A stretch of DNA of 22,914 bases from a virus, in IMG/VR virus record IMGVR_UViG_3300035212_000611, positions 1 to 22,914 of that record; one strand, 5' to 3'. Position numbers and translations under genes: made by a program. Below are positions 1-7,675 of the stretch, piece by piece; positions within the stretch are counted from its first letter, which is position 1; the number at the start of each line of letters is the position of its first letter. Under the pieces are notes generated by a model. The model made no database searches and had not been told where the DNA came from. It saw nothing but the letters and a program-made list of their open reading frames with translations.

Positions 1-1
1 A

Positions 2-817
2 ACAAAGCATTCAGGAATAGAGTCGTTAGGAGCAAGAGAATTCCAAGTAGAACGAGGAATTTCAATGCCAATAAACTCTGAGAAAAAAAGCGGGGATAAG
101 ATTAGTGCCATCCAGTTATGGATAAAGTATAACGATGACACCTTTACTCAATCACCAACGACGTTGTTCTCATTAGACTCAGCAAGTCTAGACTTAGGCT
201 TCAATGTGATATCGGATCAGAGTGCAACGAGAGGAAGATTGTTCTCAACGAACCTAACCACTGGTCAAGAATATGTAGATCTAACATTCTATCAAGATGG
301 AATAGAAGTTATAACGCCTTACCTAGAAAAGGATAGATGGACTGTTATTGGAATTAATTTTGGAACCCCTATCGGATTCTCTAATTACACGGGGGCGTTG
401 AATCTATTCCAATCAGCAACGTTTAATGACATTGCCTACTATAAGGCAACATCTTTACAAGAAGCACAGTCAGTTATCTATAGGAGATGGGATAATGTTA
501 ATGGAACTCCACTTACCCCACTTGATTGGCAGTATTGGGTAGGTAGCACAGATCCCTATGGTAAATGGGATAATGTTCTCAAACTTGCAGAAAAGAATAT
601 TTATGGAGTAAGCCCAGAAACATTGTATAAGTCATATACTGGAACAAACAGACAAATTGTAGATGACGGAGAATTATTAATAATTTCAGATAGTGGGCTA
701 ACAGTCTTTGCAAGCAGCATGAAGGATGAAACCTATAGTTCAATCTACCCAACAAAAACTAGAATGGTTGTTAACAATAGTCCAGAATGGTCCTCCTATA
801 ACAAAAAACCAGTATAA
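2..817 (+). CDS. Structural protein with LamG/concanavalin-like C-terminal region, 5' end outside window
   Basis: The frame is open from the left window edge, so this is probably the 3' part of a larger gene; the first ATG inside the window (65) has no ribosome site before it and I do not take it as the real start. The visible 271 codons are rich in beta-type sequence with spaced Trp, Gly and Asn (ISAIQLWIKYNDD near the beginning, then DRWTVIGINFGTP, ATFNDIAYYK). This pattern is typical of LamG/concanavalin-like carbohydrate- or surface-binding folds in phage structural proteins. It lies just upstream of the portal module, so it may be a minor virion or decoration/appendage protein. The TAA stop is embedded in a TATAAT element that may drive the next gene. 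The fold is inferred from pattern only; the function is unknown. Confidence 0.6.
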   Translation, partial: TKHSGIESLGAREFQVERGISMPINSEKKSGDKISAIQLWIKYNDDTFTQSPTTLFSLDSASLDLGFNVISDQSATRGRLFSTNLTTGQEYVDLTFYQDGIEVITPYLEKDRWTVIGINFGTPIGFSNYTGALNLFQSATFNDIAYYKATSLQEAQSVIYRRWDNVNGTPLTPLDWQYWVGSTDPYGKWDNVLKLAEKNIYGVSPETLYKSYTGTNRQIVDDGELLIISDSGLTVFASSMKDETYSSIYPTKTRMVVNNSPEWSSYNKKPV

Positions 818-818
818 T
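813..818 (+). promoter_or_regulatory. Putative -10 element (TATAAT) before the 827 gene
   Basis: TATAAT overlaps the TAA stop of the preceding gene and ends 8 nt before the ATG at 827. No Shine-Dalgarno is visible in the gap, so transcription starting about 7 nt downstream would give an essentially leaderless mRNA. No matching -35 is seen and the preceding triplet is not TGn, making this the weakest member of the set. Confidence 0.4.
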
Positions 819-826
819 CTGGTACA

Positions 827-1228
827 ATGATGGTTATGAGTAATACAAGAAAACCAAAAATTGGTAAAACTAAGATAACGCATATTGACAAGGGTACTGG
901 TCAAAGAAACATGTTTGGCTATGAGTGGGGACTTTACTTTTGGAGGTTACCCAATGGTCATCTTTTTAAAGATGGAGAGGGCAGAATGCTCAATATACCT
1001 TCCGTAAAAGGTGATATCAGTCAAATGTCAAAAATACGTCAAGCCGCAGCATCATATGGTCAACCAGATGGTGAGGCATGGTTCTATGCTGGTGCAAATA
1101 GGGCTACAGATGAAGAATATGACGAGCAACTTGATCGCTTGGATCAAGGTTTGATTCCATCAATGAATGATCTTGGTGCTGTTGCTGCCGCACAGAAAAC
1201 TCTCGCGGTATACGGAGATGCTGAATAA
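827..1228 (+). CDS. Hypothetical protein upstream of portal
   Basis: A 133-residue soluble protein that I do not recognise as a named family. It has a basic N-terminus (TRKPKIGKTKITH), a central aromatic stretch (YEWGLYFWRLPNGHLFKDGEG, residues about 32-52) and an acidic helical C-terminal half (DEEYDEQLDRLDQG). There are no membrane segments and no signal peptide. Its stop overlaps the portal start by one base (TAATG), so it is translationally coupled to the portal and probably works in head assembly or the portal vertex. ATG codons occur at 827, 830 and 836. I chose 827 because it fits a leaderless start 8 nt after a TATAAT. The role is unknown. Confidence 0.75.
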   Translation: MMVMSNTRKPKIGKTKITHIDKGTGQRNMFGYEWGLYFWRLPNGHLFKDGEGRMLNIPSVKGDISQMSKIRQAAASYGQPDGEAWFYAGANRATDEEYDEQLDRLDQGLIPSMNDLGAVAAAQKTLAVYGDAE

Positions 1229-2856
1229 TGTCAGAACTCCTTATTGATGCAAAGTTGGCAGATGCCATCATTGATAGTGAATTCTTGAATGCAGATCCTT
1301 TTAATAAGAGTTGGGAAGATCTGATTGCTCTAGATGGATTAAATAAGAATCTAAAGCGCAGAGTATCCCGTATGGAAAAAGCGAATACAACAATCAATAA
1401 CGTTCCTCGTCAAGCAGATGGTCAGATTTCTGAAAGATATTTATCTGAGGCAAATGCAATCGGGCAATCTGTTAGTGGCGATGCAAATTCAAAGAGGATT
1501 AATCCTGGTCAGGTATATAGAAACGGTTATGGAATATTCGATCTTATTACTCCACCATATAACCTATATGAACTTTCAGCGTATTATGATACGTCATTTG
1601 CCAACCATGCAGCAATAGATGCAAAAGTATCAAATACTGTTGGTCTTGGTTACAAGTTCGACATGACCACAGAGACACTGCTCAGACTAGAAGCAACATC
1701 AAGCGATTCTGCAAAGAATAAAGCCAAAAAGCGTATTGAGCAGTTGAAGATTCAAATGGCTGATTGGATAGAAAGTTGCAATGATGACGATAGTCTAACA
1801 AAGACTCTTGAAAAGGTCGTTACGGATATGCAAGCCACAGGAAATGGTTATATTGAAATTGGCATGGCAGTCACAGGAGAAATTGGATATATTGGTCATA
1901 TACCGTCAACCACAATGAGAGTACGTCGTTTGCATGACGGCTATATTCAGATTATTGCAGGAACTATTACATACTTTAGAAATTTTGGTGCAACAAACTC
2001 CAACCCAGTAACAACTGATAATAGACCCAACGAGGTCATTCATCTTAAAGAATATTCTCCACTCAACACATTTTATGGTGTTCCAGATATCATTGCAGCA
2101 ATGACTTCACTCCGTGGAGATCAGATGGCTGCACAGTACAATATCGACTACTTTGAGAACAAAGCAGTGCCACGATATATTATTACCGTAAAAGGTGCTA
2201 AGTTAACCCCAGAAGCAGAAGATAAGTTGTTTAGATTTTTTCAGACTGGACTCAAGGGTCAAAGCCATAGAACGCTGTATATCCCACTTCCTGGCGATAG
2301 CGAGGGGAGCAAGATTGAGTTTGAAATGCATCCTGTAGAGAATGGTGTGCAAGAAGCATCATTTAATGAATATAGAGTAAGAAATCGTGATGACATCCTT
2401 ATGGCTCACCAAGTACCCTTATCTAAGTTAGGTGGATCAGATACTGGACTTGCTGCTGCTATGAGTCAAGATAGAACATTTAGAGATCAAGTTGCAAAAC
2501 CCTTACAAGAATATATCCAAAAAGCGGTAAATAAGATTATCAAAGAAAAAACAGATGTTATCAAGTTATGCTTTAATCAAGTTAGTCTTACTGATGAAAT
2601 TGCAGAATCTCAGATCCTTGAAAGACTTGTAAAGAATAAAATTATTGTTCCAAACGAGGCAAGAGAAAGAATAGGATATCCACAAATGGATGGTGGAGAT
2701 GAACCTCTTGAACTTAATCCCCGTATGGCAGCAGATGCTAAGGCAAATGGTTCTAAGACAAGAGCAAGGGATACCGAAAGGTCAAATAATCAGTCTGATG
2801 GTGCTGGAGCAGTAACAGGTAGAAATCCTAAAGGTGAAGGAGCAAAAACATCATAA
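1228..2856 (+). CDS. Phage portal protein (PBSX/HK97-type)
   Basis: Portal proteins form the dodecameric ring at the capsid vertex through which DNA is packaged and ejected. At 542 residues the length is normal. Residues about 100-330 hold the typical core: TPPYNLYELSAYYD, then MQATGNGYIEIG (201-212), HIPSTTMRVRR, and NEVIHLKEYSPLNTFYGVP (268-286), followed by the stem/crown helices around 290-315. VPLSKLGGSDTGLAAAMSQD (397-416) is a hallmark segment of PBSX-style portals. The C-terminus (about 457-542) has ESQILERLVKNKIIVPNEAR followed by a polar, disordered tail. It overlaps the upstream stop by one base, and a GGAG at 1214-1217 may serve as ribosome site. Assigned by sequence pattern and by its place before protease and capsid; gene identity is secure. 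Confidence 0.93.
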   Translation: MSELLIDAKLADAIIDSEFLNADPFNKSWEDLIALDGLNKNLKRRVSRMEKANTTINNVPRQADGQISERYLSEANAIGQSVSGDANSKRINPGQVYRNGYGIFDLITPPYNLYELSAYYDTSFANHAAIDAKVSNTVGLGYKFDMTTETLLRLEATSSDSAKNKAKKRIEQLKIQMADWIESCNDDDSLTKTLEKVVTDMQATGNGYIEIGMAVTGEIGYIGHIPSTTMRVRRLHDGYIQIIAGTITYFRNFGATNSNPVTTDNRPNEVIHLKEYSPLNTFYGVPDIIAAMTSLRGDQMAAQYNIDYFENKAVPRYIITVKGAKLTPEAEDKLFRFFQTGLKGQSHRTLYIPLPGDSEGSKIEFEMHPVENGVQEASFNEYRVRNRDDILMAHQVPLSKLGGSDTGLAAAMSQDRTFRDQVAKPLQEYIQKAVNKIIKEKTDVIKLCFNQVSLTDEIAESQILERLVKNKIIVPNEARERIGYPQMDGGDEPLELNPRMAADAKANGSKTRARDTERSNNQSDGAGAVTGRNPKGEGAKTS

Positions 2857-2868
2857 CGATTTCGTTAT
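2853..2868 (+). other. Small inverted repeat at the portal 3' end
   Basis: ATAACGA and TCGTTAT form perfect 7-base arms around two bases, covering the portal stop. There is no T-tract, so it is a weak candidate for a terminator. It could be an RNA hairpin or simply chance. Confidence 0.3.
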
Positions 2869-2874
2869 AAATGA

Positions 2875-2883
2875 TGTTATAAT
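2875..2883 (+). promoter_or_regulatory. Putative extended -10 promoter (TGtTATAAT) before the protease gene
   Basis: TGTTATAATTA ends about 10 nt before ATG 2894. No Shine-Dalgarno lies between, so a leaderless or near-leaderless transcript is likely. The element lies inside the 60-bp N-terminal extension that a GTG start at 2834 would give, which argues for the later start. Confidence 0.55.
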
Positions 2884-2893
2884 TACAATAGTC

Positions 2894-4450
2894 ATGATTA
2901 AATTTCAGGAAACTAAAACAGCAATTAATGGCAATCATTTAAACTTTTCTACCCCAATCTCTAAGATTGATGTTGAAAAGAGAATGGTGCATGGCTTTGC
3001 AACCCTAGATAACCTTGATAAGCAGGGAGATATTGTTCCATTAGAAGCATCTATCAAGGCTTTTGAATCTTTTAGGGGCAATATTAGAGAGATGCATCAA
3101 CCGATATCTGTGGGCAAGGTAGTTTCTTTTAAGGAAGAAAAATACTTTGATGAGGATACAAATAAATTCTATAACGGAATCTATGTATCCGCTTATGTGA
3201 GCAAGGGTGCTCAAGATACATGGGAAAAAGTCATTGACGGAACTCTTACAGGATTCTCAATTGGTGGGGAAATTCATGAAACAGAAGATGTATACGACGA
3301 GCAGTTGGGGAAAAAGTGCCAAGTAATCAAGGCATATTCCTTGAGCGAACTTTCTTTAGTCGATAATCCAGCAAATCAATTTGCCAATGTTATTAGCATT
3401 GAAAAGGGAGAGGGTACAGGATACCTTATGAAAGCAACAATTGAAAACGTGTTCTGGTGCAAGATGGACGACGTTATTCAAATGTCATATGCAAATAATA
3501 AGGCGTGTCCTCAATGCGATAAGGCTATGGCAAATATTGGTTTTGTAGAAAGTAACGATGCAGAAAAGGCATCGGTCATAAAGGCAATAATTATTAATAC
3601 AAAGAAAACCATGATTCAAAAAAACATTGATATCGATTCATATGTTAAATTTGAAGGTAATTATGGAAGAGTAATTGATTTGGTATTTAAGGGTGGAGCA
3701 AGACTTTCGTCTGAAGAAGTTGCTGTTATGGCAAAAGCAGACGATCCTGTTGTGATAATAAAATTATACTCACAAAAGGACGGTATAATAATACCTACCA
3801 ATCGTCGCGTTATTAAAAATATTTCATTAGTAGAAAAGGTTAATGCGATTAGTAAATCAGAGGTGAAGGAGGTAAGCAAGATGGATTCAGATATTATCGT
3901 TGTAGATGAAATTGAAAAGGGCATGAGCGAAGATCAAGTCAATCCACCAATGGAGGACGCAATTCCTGTCACCATGGATGACACGCAGAAGGCTATTGAA
4001 ATTGAAGTTACAGAAGAAGATGAAACAGAAGAAGACTCAGAAGATGAAATGACAGAGAAAGCCTATTCAGAGGCCGAAGAAAAAGGCGAAATGAATGACG
4101 AGGCAAAGAAAGCCGTTTCACCATCAGCAGTCAGTGAAGAGGATGTTAATGCAACAACCAAAATGATTGATAGCATTAATGATCATCTTACATCTGCACT
4201 TTCCACTCTTGCTGAAACAGTAAAGGCTCTTGATGCCAAGATTGAAGGCATTAACAAGTCCATTGCTGGAGTTAGCAATGAGGTAAGTGAAGTAAAGGAT
4301 AGTTTTGGTAAGCGGGTAGATGCCGTAGAAAAGGACACCGCTTTCCGTAAATCTGCTGATCTTGGCGAGATCTTGCAGGAACAACCAGTAGTGGTTAGAA
4401 AATCACTATGGGGCGGCAGTTTCCTCAAAAATGCCGATCTATTTAACTAA
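2894..4450 (+). CDS. Capsid maturation protease (XkdF/S78-like) fused to a scaffold-like C-terminus
   Basis: 518 residues from ATG 2894. A GTG at 2834 is possible but has no ribosome site and would overlap the portal. Residues about 16-170 look like a prohead protease of the XkdF/HK97 type: FATLDNLDKQGDIV (35-48), HQP with candidate catalytic His68, GTLTGFSIGGE with candidate Ser122, and SELSLVDNPAN with candidate Glu152. Spacing is close to the known His-Ser-Glu triad of HK97 protease. Residues about 185-210 carry Cys189 and a CPQC pair (205-208), a possible zinc knuckle lacking an obvious fourth ligand. Next is an SH3-like stretch (SYVKFEGNYGRVIDL). An acidic Glu/Asp-rich linker and a heptad-rich coiled coil follow (IDSINDHLTSALSTLAETVK, KALDAKIEGINKSIAGV), resembling a scaffolding domain. 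It precedes the capsid gene, as expected. Protease identity is strong; the scaffold role is inferred. Confidence 0.88.
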   Translation: MIKFQETKTAINGNHLNFSTPISKIDVEKRMVHGFATLDNLDKQGDIVPLEASIKAFESFRGNIREMHQPISVGKVVSFKEEKYFDEDTNKFYNGIYVSAYVSKGAQDTWEKVIDGTLTGFSIGGEIHETEDVYDEQLGKKCQVIKAYSLSELSLVDNPANQFANVISIEKGEGTGYLMKATIENVFWCKMDDVIQMSYANNKACPQCDKAMANIGFVESNDAEKASVIKAIIINTKKTMIQKNIDIDSYVKFEGNYGRVIDLVFKGGARLSSEEVAVMAKADDPVVIIKLYSQKDGIIIPTNRRVIKNISLVEKVNAISKSEVKEVSKMDSDIIVVDEIEKGMSEDQVNPPMEDAIPVTMDDTQKAIEIEVTEEDETEEDSEDEMTEKAYSEAEEKGEMNDEAKKAVSPSAVSEEDVNATTKMIDSINDHLTSALSTLAETVKALDAKIEGINKSIAGVSNEVSEVKDSFGKRVDAVEKDTAFRKSADLGEILQEQPVVVRKSLWGGSFLKNADLFN

Positions 4451-4480
4451 AACAGAAAGAAATTCAGGAGGTGAAAGAAA

Positions 4481-5620
4481 ATGGCACAAGAAATTATTAA
4501 GAATCAACCAAGTGACACTGGAGAGTATGGCGATCCAAATCCAGGATTGTATCAGGGTCAAGGAGCAGTTGCCAACCTAGGAATCGGTGGAACCGATCCA
4601 GTTATGGGTGGTGATGCATGGGGAACAGCAGGAAATATTCCAGTTGCAAACTATGGTGATACAACAGGACCAAACGCAGTTAATCCAACTGGTGCTCCAG
4701 GTGGTATTCTAAACCCAGAACAGGCACGTCGTTTCATCGATTATGTCTGGGATGCAACAGTTCTCGCCCAAGATGGCCGTAGAGTTACAATGCGTGCAAA
4801 CACGATTGAACTTGAAAAGGTGAACGTTGGTGAGCGTGTTATTCGTTCAGCAGCACAGGCACTTGGTGAATACCAAAATGCTGGTGCAACATTCACAAAG
4901 GTAGAACTTACTACAAAGAAGATTCGTCTTGACTGGGAGGTTTCAACTGAGGCACTTGAAGATAACATCGAAGGTTCCGCACTTGAAGATCACCTAGTTC
5001 GTTTGATGACAAACGCTTTCGGTAATGATATTGAAGACCTTGCTATCAACGGAAATGCAGGAATGGACCCATTCCTTGGTATCATGAATGGTTTTGTGAA
5101 TCAGGTCACAACAAGTGGCGATGCACATGAAGCCGTAGTTGATACAACAGGTGGATGGACACCAGAGGTAATGCAGGAACTTATTTATGCAATGCCACGC
5201 AAGTACCGTGCAATCAAGTCAGGACTTAAGTTCTATGCAGGTACAGATATTTTTGCAAACATCGTAAAGAACAACGGTACACTTGCAGATGCTATCTCTG
5301 AGGCACTTATGCCAAGAGTTAGTGGAACACCAGGTCGTCGTGAGGATTACCTTTCAGGTAATGGTCAGACATTCGGTGGCGCTCGTACCACTCGCGTTCT
5401 TGGTATCGATGTTCAGGAAGTTCCTTACTACCCTGCGGATTATGTCGATTTGACATTCCCACAGAACCGTGTATGGGGATTCCAACGCGATATTACTGTT
5501 AACCGTGAATACAAGCCAAAGAAGGACACAATCGAATATACAATCTTTATTCGATTTGGTCTTACTTGGGAAGAACTTGACGCAGTTGCATTCGCAGAAG
5601 CATCACCAGTTGTTTCCTAA
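4481..5620 (+). CDS. Major capsid protein (HK97-fold type)
   Basis: 379 residues, preceded by the best ribosome site in the window, AGGAGGTGA at 4466-4474, which fits a very abundant product. Residues 1-75 are rich in Gly, Pro and Asn and look flexible. The fold proper begins near NPEQARRFIDYVWD and continues with VNVGERVIRSAAQALGEYQN and the beta-rich TFTKVELTTKKIRLDWEVS, then a helix (STEALEDNIEGSALEDHLVR) typical of the spine-helix/P-domain area. The C-terminal part has NRVWGFQRDITVNREYKPK and IFIRFGLTWEELDAVAFAEA, resembling the final strands of XkdG-like capsid proteins. It follows the protease/scaffold and is closed by a strong hairpin. Codons are visibly more biased than in flanking genes (frequent CGT, CTT, GCA, AAC, AAG), as expected for high expression. 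Confidence 0.93.
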   Translation: MAQEIIKNQPSDTGEYGDPNPGLYQGQGAVANLGIGGTDPVMGGDAWGTAGNIPVANYGDTTGPNAVNPTGAPGGILNPEQARRFIDYVWDATVLAQDGRRVTMRANTIELEKVNVGERVIRSAAQALGEYQNAGATFTKVELTTKKIRLDWEVSTEALEDNIEGSALEDHLVRLMTNAFGNDIEDLAINGNAGMDPFLGIMNGFVNQVTTSGDAHEAVVDTTGGWTPEVMQELIYAMPRKYRAIKSGLKFYAGTDIFANIVKNNGTLADAISEALMPRVSGTPGRREDYLSGNGQTFGGARTTRVLGIDVQEVPYYPADYVDLTFPQNRVWGFQRDITVNREYKPKKDTIEYTIFIRFGLTWEELDAVAFAEASPVVS

Positions 5621-5640
5621 TCAAAACAATGCTATGCTTT

Positions 5641-5664
5641 GGGGAGGGGCTTTTGCCCCTCCCC
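5641..5664 (+). terminator. Strong hairpin after the major capsid gene
   Basis: A perfect 10-bp G+C-rich stem (GGGGAGGGGC / GCCCCTCCCC) with a TTTT loop begins 20 nt after the capsid stop. The 3' T-run is short (TT), so it may act as a partial terminator or as a 3'-end stabiliser for the capsid mRNA. A promoter element follows directly. Confidence 0.8.
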
Positions 5665-5676
5665 TTAAGCATATAA

Positions 5677-5685
5677 TGATATAAT
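5677..5685 (+). promoter_or_regulatory. Putative extended -10 promoter (TGaTATAAT) after the capsid terminator
   Basis: TGATATAATTAC lies just behind the capsid hairpin; another TATAAT is at 5672-5677. No -35 is possible at normal distance because that position is inside the hairpin. Transcription from about 5692 would place AAGGAGG (5694-5700) at the very 5' end of the mRNA, 8 nt before ATG 5709. Confidence 0.6.
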
Positions 5686-5708
5686 TACTATAAAAGGAGG
5701 TACTTGTC

Positions 5709-6179
5709 ATGACAGAATTATCAGTAGAGCAGGTAGAAGAAGATTTAGAAGTTGAAACTGTTATTGAAACAAAAGAAGAACCAGTAGTCAAGGAAAAGGT
5801 AACAGAGTCTGTTGCTAAAGAAAACCTAGTTATAGAAAAGGTAAAAATTCAAGAAGCAACGGTAGCAGAAAATAACAAGGTTATTACTGGTCCAAAAAAA
5901 GTTAAGCCACCAAGGTCTTCAAATATGCAAGCAAAGTCTGACAATACCCTTGGATCAAAAGCGGCAGACAATTCATTCAAGAAGATCATTGTTGAAGAAA
6001 AGCCTAAGGACGATAATAAGGTTGCACTTTGGTCAAATAAGAATATTAGATGGACAGGTATTGGTTCATTATCAAAGGGTTACAATATTGTAACAAAGGA
6101 GGCATCCGAAAAATGGCTTAATAAGGAAGGTATCCGTAGTGCTACCCCTGAAGAAGTTGCAACATATTTCGGTAAATAG
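5709..6179 (+). CDS. Hypothetical acidic protein with a compact C-terminal domain
   Basis: 156 residues with a strong AAGGAGG ribosome site at 5694-5700. Residues 1-60 are low-complexity, dominated by Glu, Val, Lys and Thr. Residues about 60-100 form a basic, Ser/Lys-rich linker. Residues about 104-156 look folded (VALWSNKNIRWTGIGSLSKG, then TKEASEKWLNKEGIRSATPEE). Similar C-terminal segments occur, from memory, in proteins between capsid and connector genes of actinobacterial phages, but I know no assigned function. Head decoration, fibre anchoring or connector roles would all fit the position between major capsid and adaptor. Its own promoter and ribosome site suggest moderate to high expression. 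Confidence 0.75.
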   Translation: MTELSVEQVEEDLEVETVIETKEEPVVKEKVTESVAKENLVIEKVKIQEATVAENNKVITGPKKVKPPRSSNMQAKSDNTLGSKAADNSFKKIIVEEKPKDDNKVALWSNKNIRWTGIGSLSKGYNIVTKEASEKWLNKEGIRSATPEEVATYFGK

Positions 6180-6182
6180 CAT

Positions 6183-7199
6183 ATGGAGATTTCAAGAGTA
6201 CAGCCATTCCCATTAACATTTACTCAATCTGACTTTAATGCAAATACGGAATATGTTCTCTGCATTCTTGATGATCATGGTGGAGATCTTGTAGAAATTA
6301 GAACTCCTAGTGATGCAAGCGGTGTTATTTCAATATCATTGCCTAATTATTTTTCTAGGTATGATGATGAATATCGTGGAGAGATTTATTATAATCTTTC
6401 AATGACACCAGAAACAACAATTTTACGAGGAGATCTTGTATGGGTAGACACTATTACTATTATGCGACCATACCTAGATCCAGAAACAATTGCAGACACT
6501 CCAGAGGATATTGAAGATGCAAGAGTATATGAAGAAATATCCAGAGCAATAATTAATTCAATAACTGGTGGATTTATGTATAAGAGAGAGACTGTAGAAA
6601 CCGTTGGTTTAGGTAATGACTACCTATCAGTTCCTTTTAGATTAAACAAAATTATTAGAGTATATGAAAATGATATTATTGTTTATGACACAGAACCAGC
6701 AGATCCAGAAACTTGGACAAATGTAAGAGATTATTATATTACTCCAGATAAAGCATCAATAAGTATGTCTGTCCCAAATTCAAACGGATTAAATAGAAAT
6801 CAGTCTAAGCCAGTAAACACTAGAAGAGGCGCTTCTGATTCATTTACCTTATACAATACTAATGATTCACCAAACTTTGCATACGATGTATATGATAACA
6901 AGACCTTTTCAGATTTTGGGGCAAATGCAGCAATGTTTCCATCAGGATGGGACTATGTAGTTATTGTTGAAGCAGGTTGGCCTATTATTCCACAAGATAT
7001 TAAAAGAGCAACAGGACTTATTATTAATGATATTAAATGTAATAATCTTCCATATGTAAATCAATATATATCAGAATATAAAAGCGATCAATTTAATATA
7101 AAGTTTAATGATTTAGCATTCAGTGATACTGGTAATAGGATTGCTGATAGAATTCTTTCTGCTTATGTCAGACCGATCTATCGTCTTGGTGTGCTGTAA
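6183..7199 (+). CDS. Head-tail connector/adaptor protein
   Basis: 338 residues, starting 3 nt after the previous stop with no clear Shine-Dalgarno, so probably coupled. The N-terminal 90 residues are beta-rich (FTQSDFNANTEYVLCILDD, ISISLPNYFSRYDDEYRGE) and read as an added Ig-like or beta-sandwich domain. From about residue 96 (MRPYLDPETIADT) a helical adaptor-type domain begins, with EDARVYEEISRAIINSITGG. The C-terminal part WDYVVIVEAGWPIIPQDIKR and ATGLIINDIKCNNLPYVNQY is typical of head-completion (gp6/adaptor-like) proteins that bind under the portal. Place and helical pattern support the adaptor role; the exact family name is uncertain. Confidence 0.72.
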   Translation: MEISRVQPFPLTFTQSDFNANTEYVLCILDDHGGDLVEIRTPSDASGVISISLPNYFSRYDDEYRGEIYYNLSMTPETTILRGDLVWVDTITIMRPYLDPETIADTPEDIEDARVYEEISRAIINSITGGFMYKRETVETVGLGNDYLSVPFRLNKIIRVYENDIIVYDTEPADPETWTNVRDYYITPDKASISMSVPNSNGLNRNQSKPVNTRRGASDSFTLYNTNDSPNFAYDVYDNKTFSDFGANAAMFPSGWDYVVIVEAGWPIIPQDIKRATGLIINDIKCNNLPYVNQYISEYKSDQFNIKFNDLAFSDTGNRIADRILSAYVRPIYRLGVL

Positions 7200-7675
7200 T
7201 GAAGTTATTTCCTTGCTATAGTCTATTCTTTCCAATGCATGTGGATGTTTATTATTCAGTAGAAAGTCAAGATGATTATGGAAAAATGGTAAAAACTTGG
7301 TTTTTTGATAGAACAGAGCACTGTTCAATTTTTTCAATTAGTGATAAGTCAAATGATGAAAATTTTACATTTAATTCTGCAAATAAGGATATATTTTTTA
7401 AATTAGAAACTATGCTTTATGGAAGAACTCAAACTGATTTAAGAAAGTCTTTATCTGGAGAGTATTATCCATTATCCAGTGTTTTAGTGAAAAACATTCG
7501 CGGTACAGAACCAGAAGATTCATTCTTTATTGAAACTGTTGGAGGTTATAGTGGGCAGCCAACAATATATGAAATAAAAGCCAATCAGCCATATATAGGT
7601 CCATTTAATAAAGTGGACTATTTTAAGATACAGTTAGAACGTTCAGATATTCAAGGAGAATTAGTAATATGCTAA
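7199..7675 (+). CDS. Probable head-tail stopper / connector protein
   Basis: 158 residues. The start overlaps the previous stop by one base (TAATG), giving coupled translation. The protein is beta-rich with HVDVYYSVESQDDYGKMVKT near the start, a form common in small stopper proteins (gp16/XkdH-like) that begin with a strand pair and a 'DDYG' turn. The later part has LSSVLVKNIRGTEPEDSFFI and ETVGGYSGQPTIYEI. It sits in the stopper position between adaptor and neck protein. Cys6, Cys42 and Cys158 are the only cysteines and show no metal motif. Assigned mostly from synteny. Confidence 0.6.
   Translation: MKLFPCYSLFFPMHVDVYYSVESQDDYGKMVKTWFFDRTEHCSIFSISDKSNDENFTFNSANKDIFFKLETMLYGRTQTDLRKSLSGEYYPLSSVLVKNIRGTEPEDSFFIETVGGYSGQPTIYEIKANQPYIGPFNKVDYFKIQLERSDIQGELVIC

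Noticed and set aside
2834-2893. GTG start at 2834 for the protease gene
   Set aside because: No Shine-Dalgarno, overlaps the portal, the extension lacks protein-like character, and an extended -10 box lies inside it; ATG 2894 fits better.
3784-3789. TATAAT within the protease gene
   Set aside because: Isolated, inside coding sequence and not before a gene; expected by chance in A+T-rich DNA.
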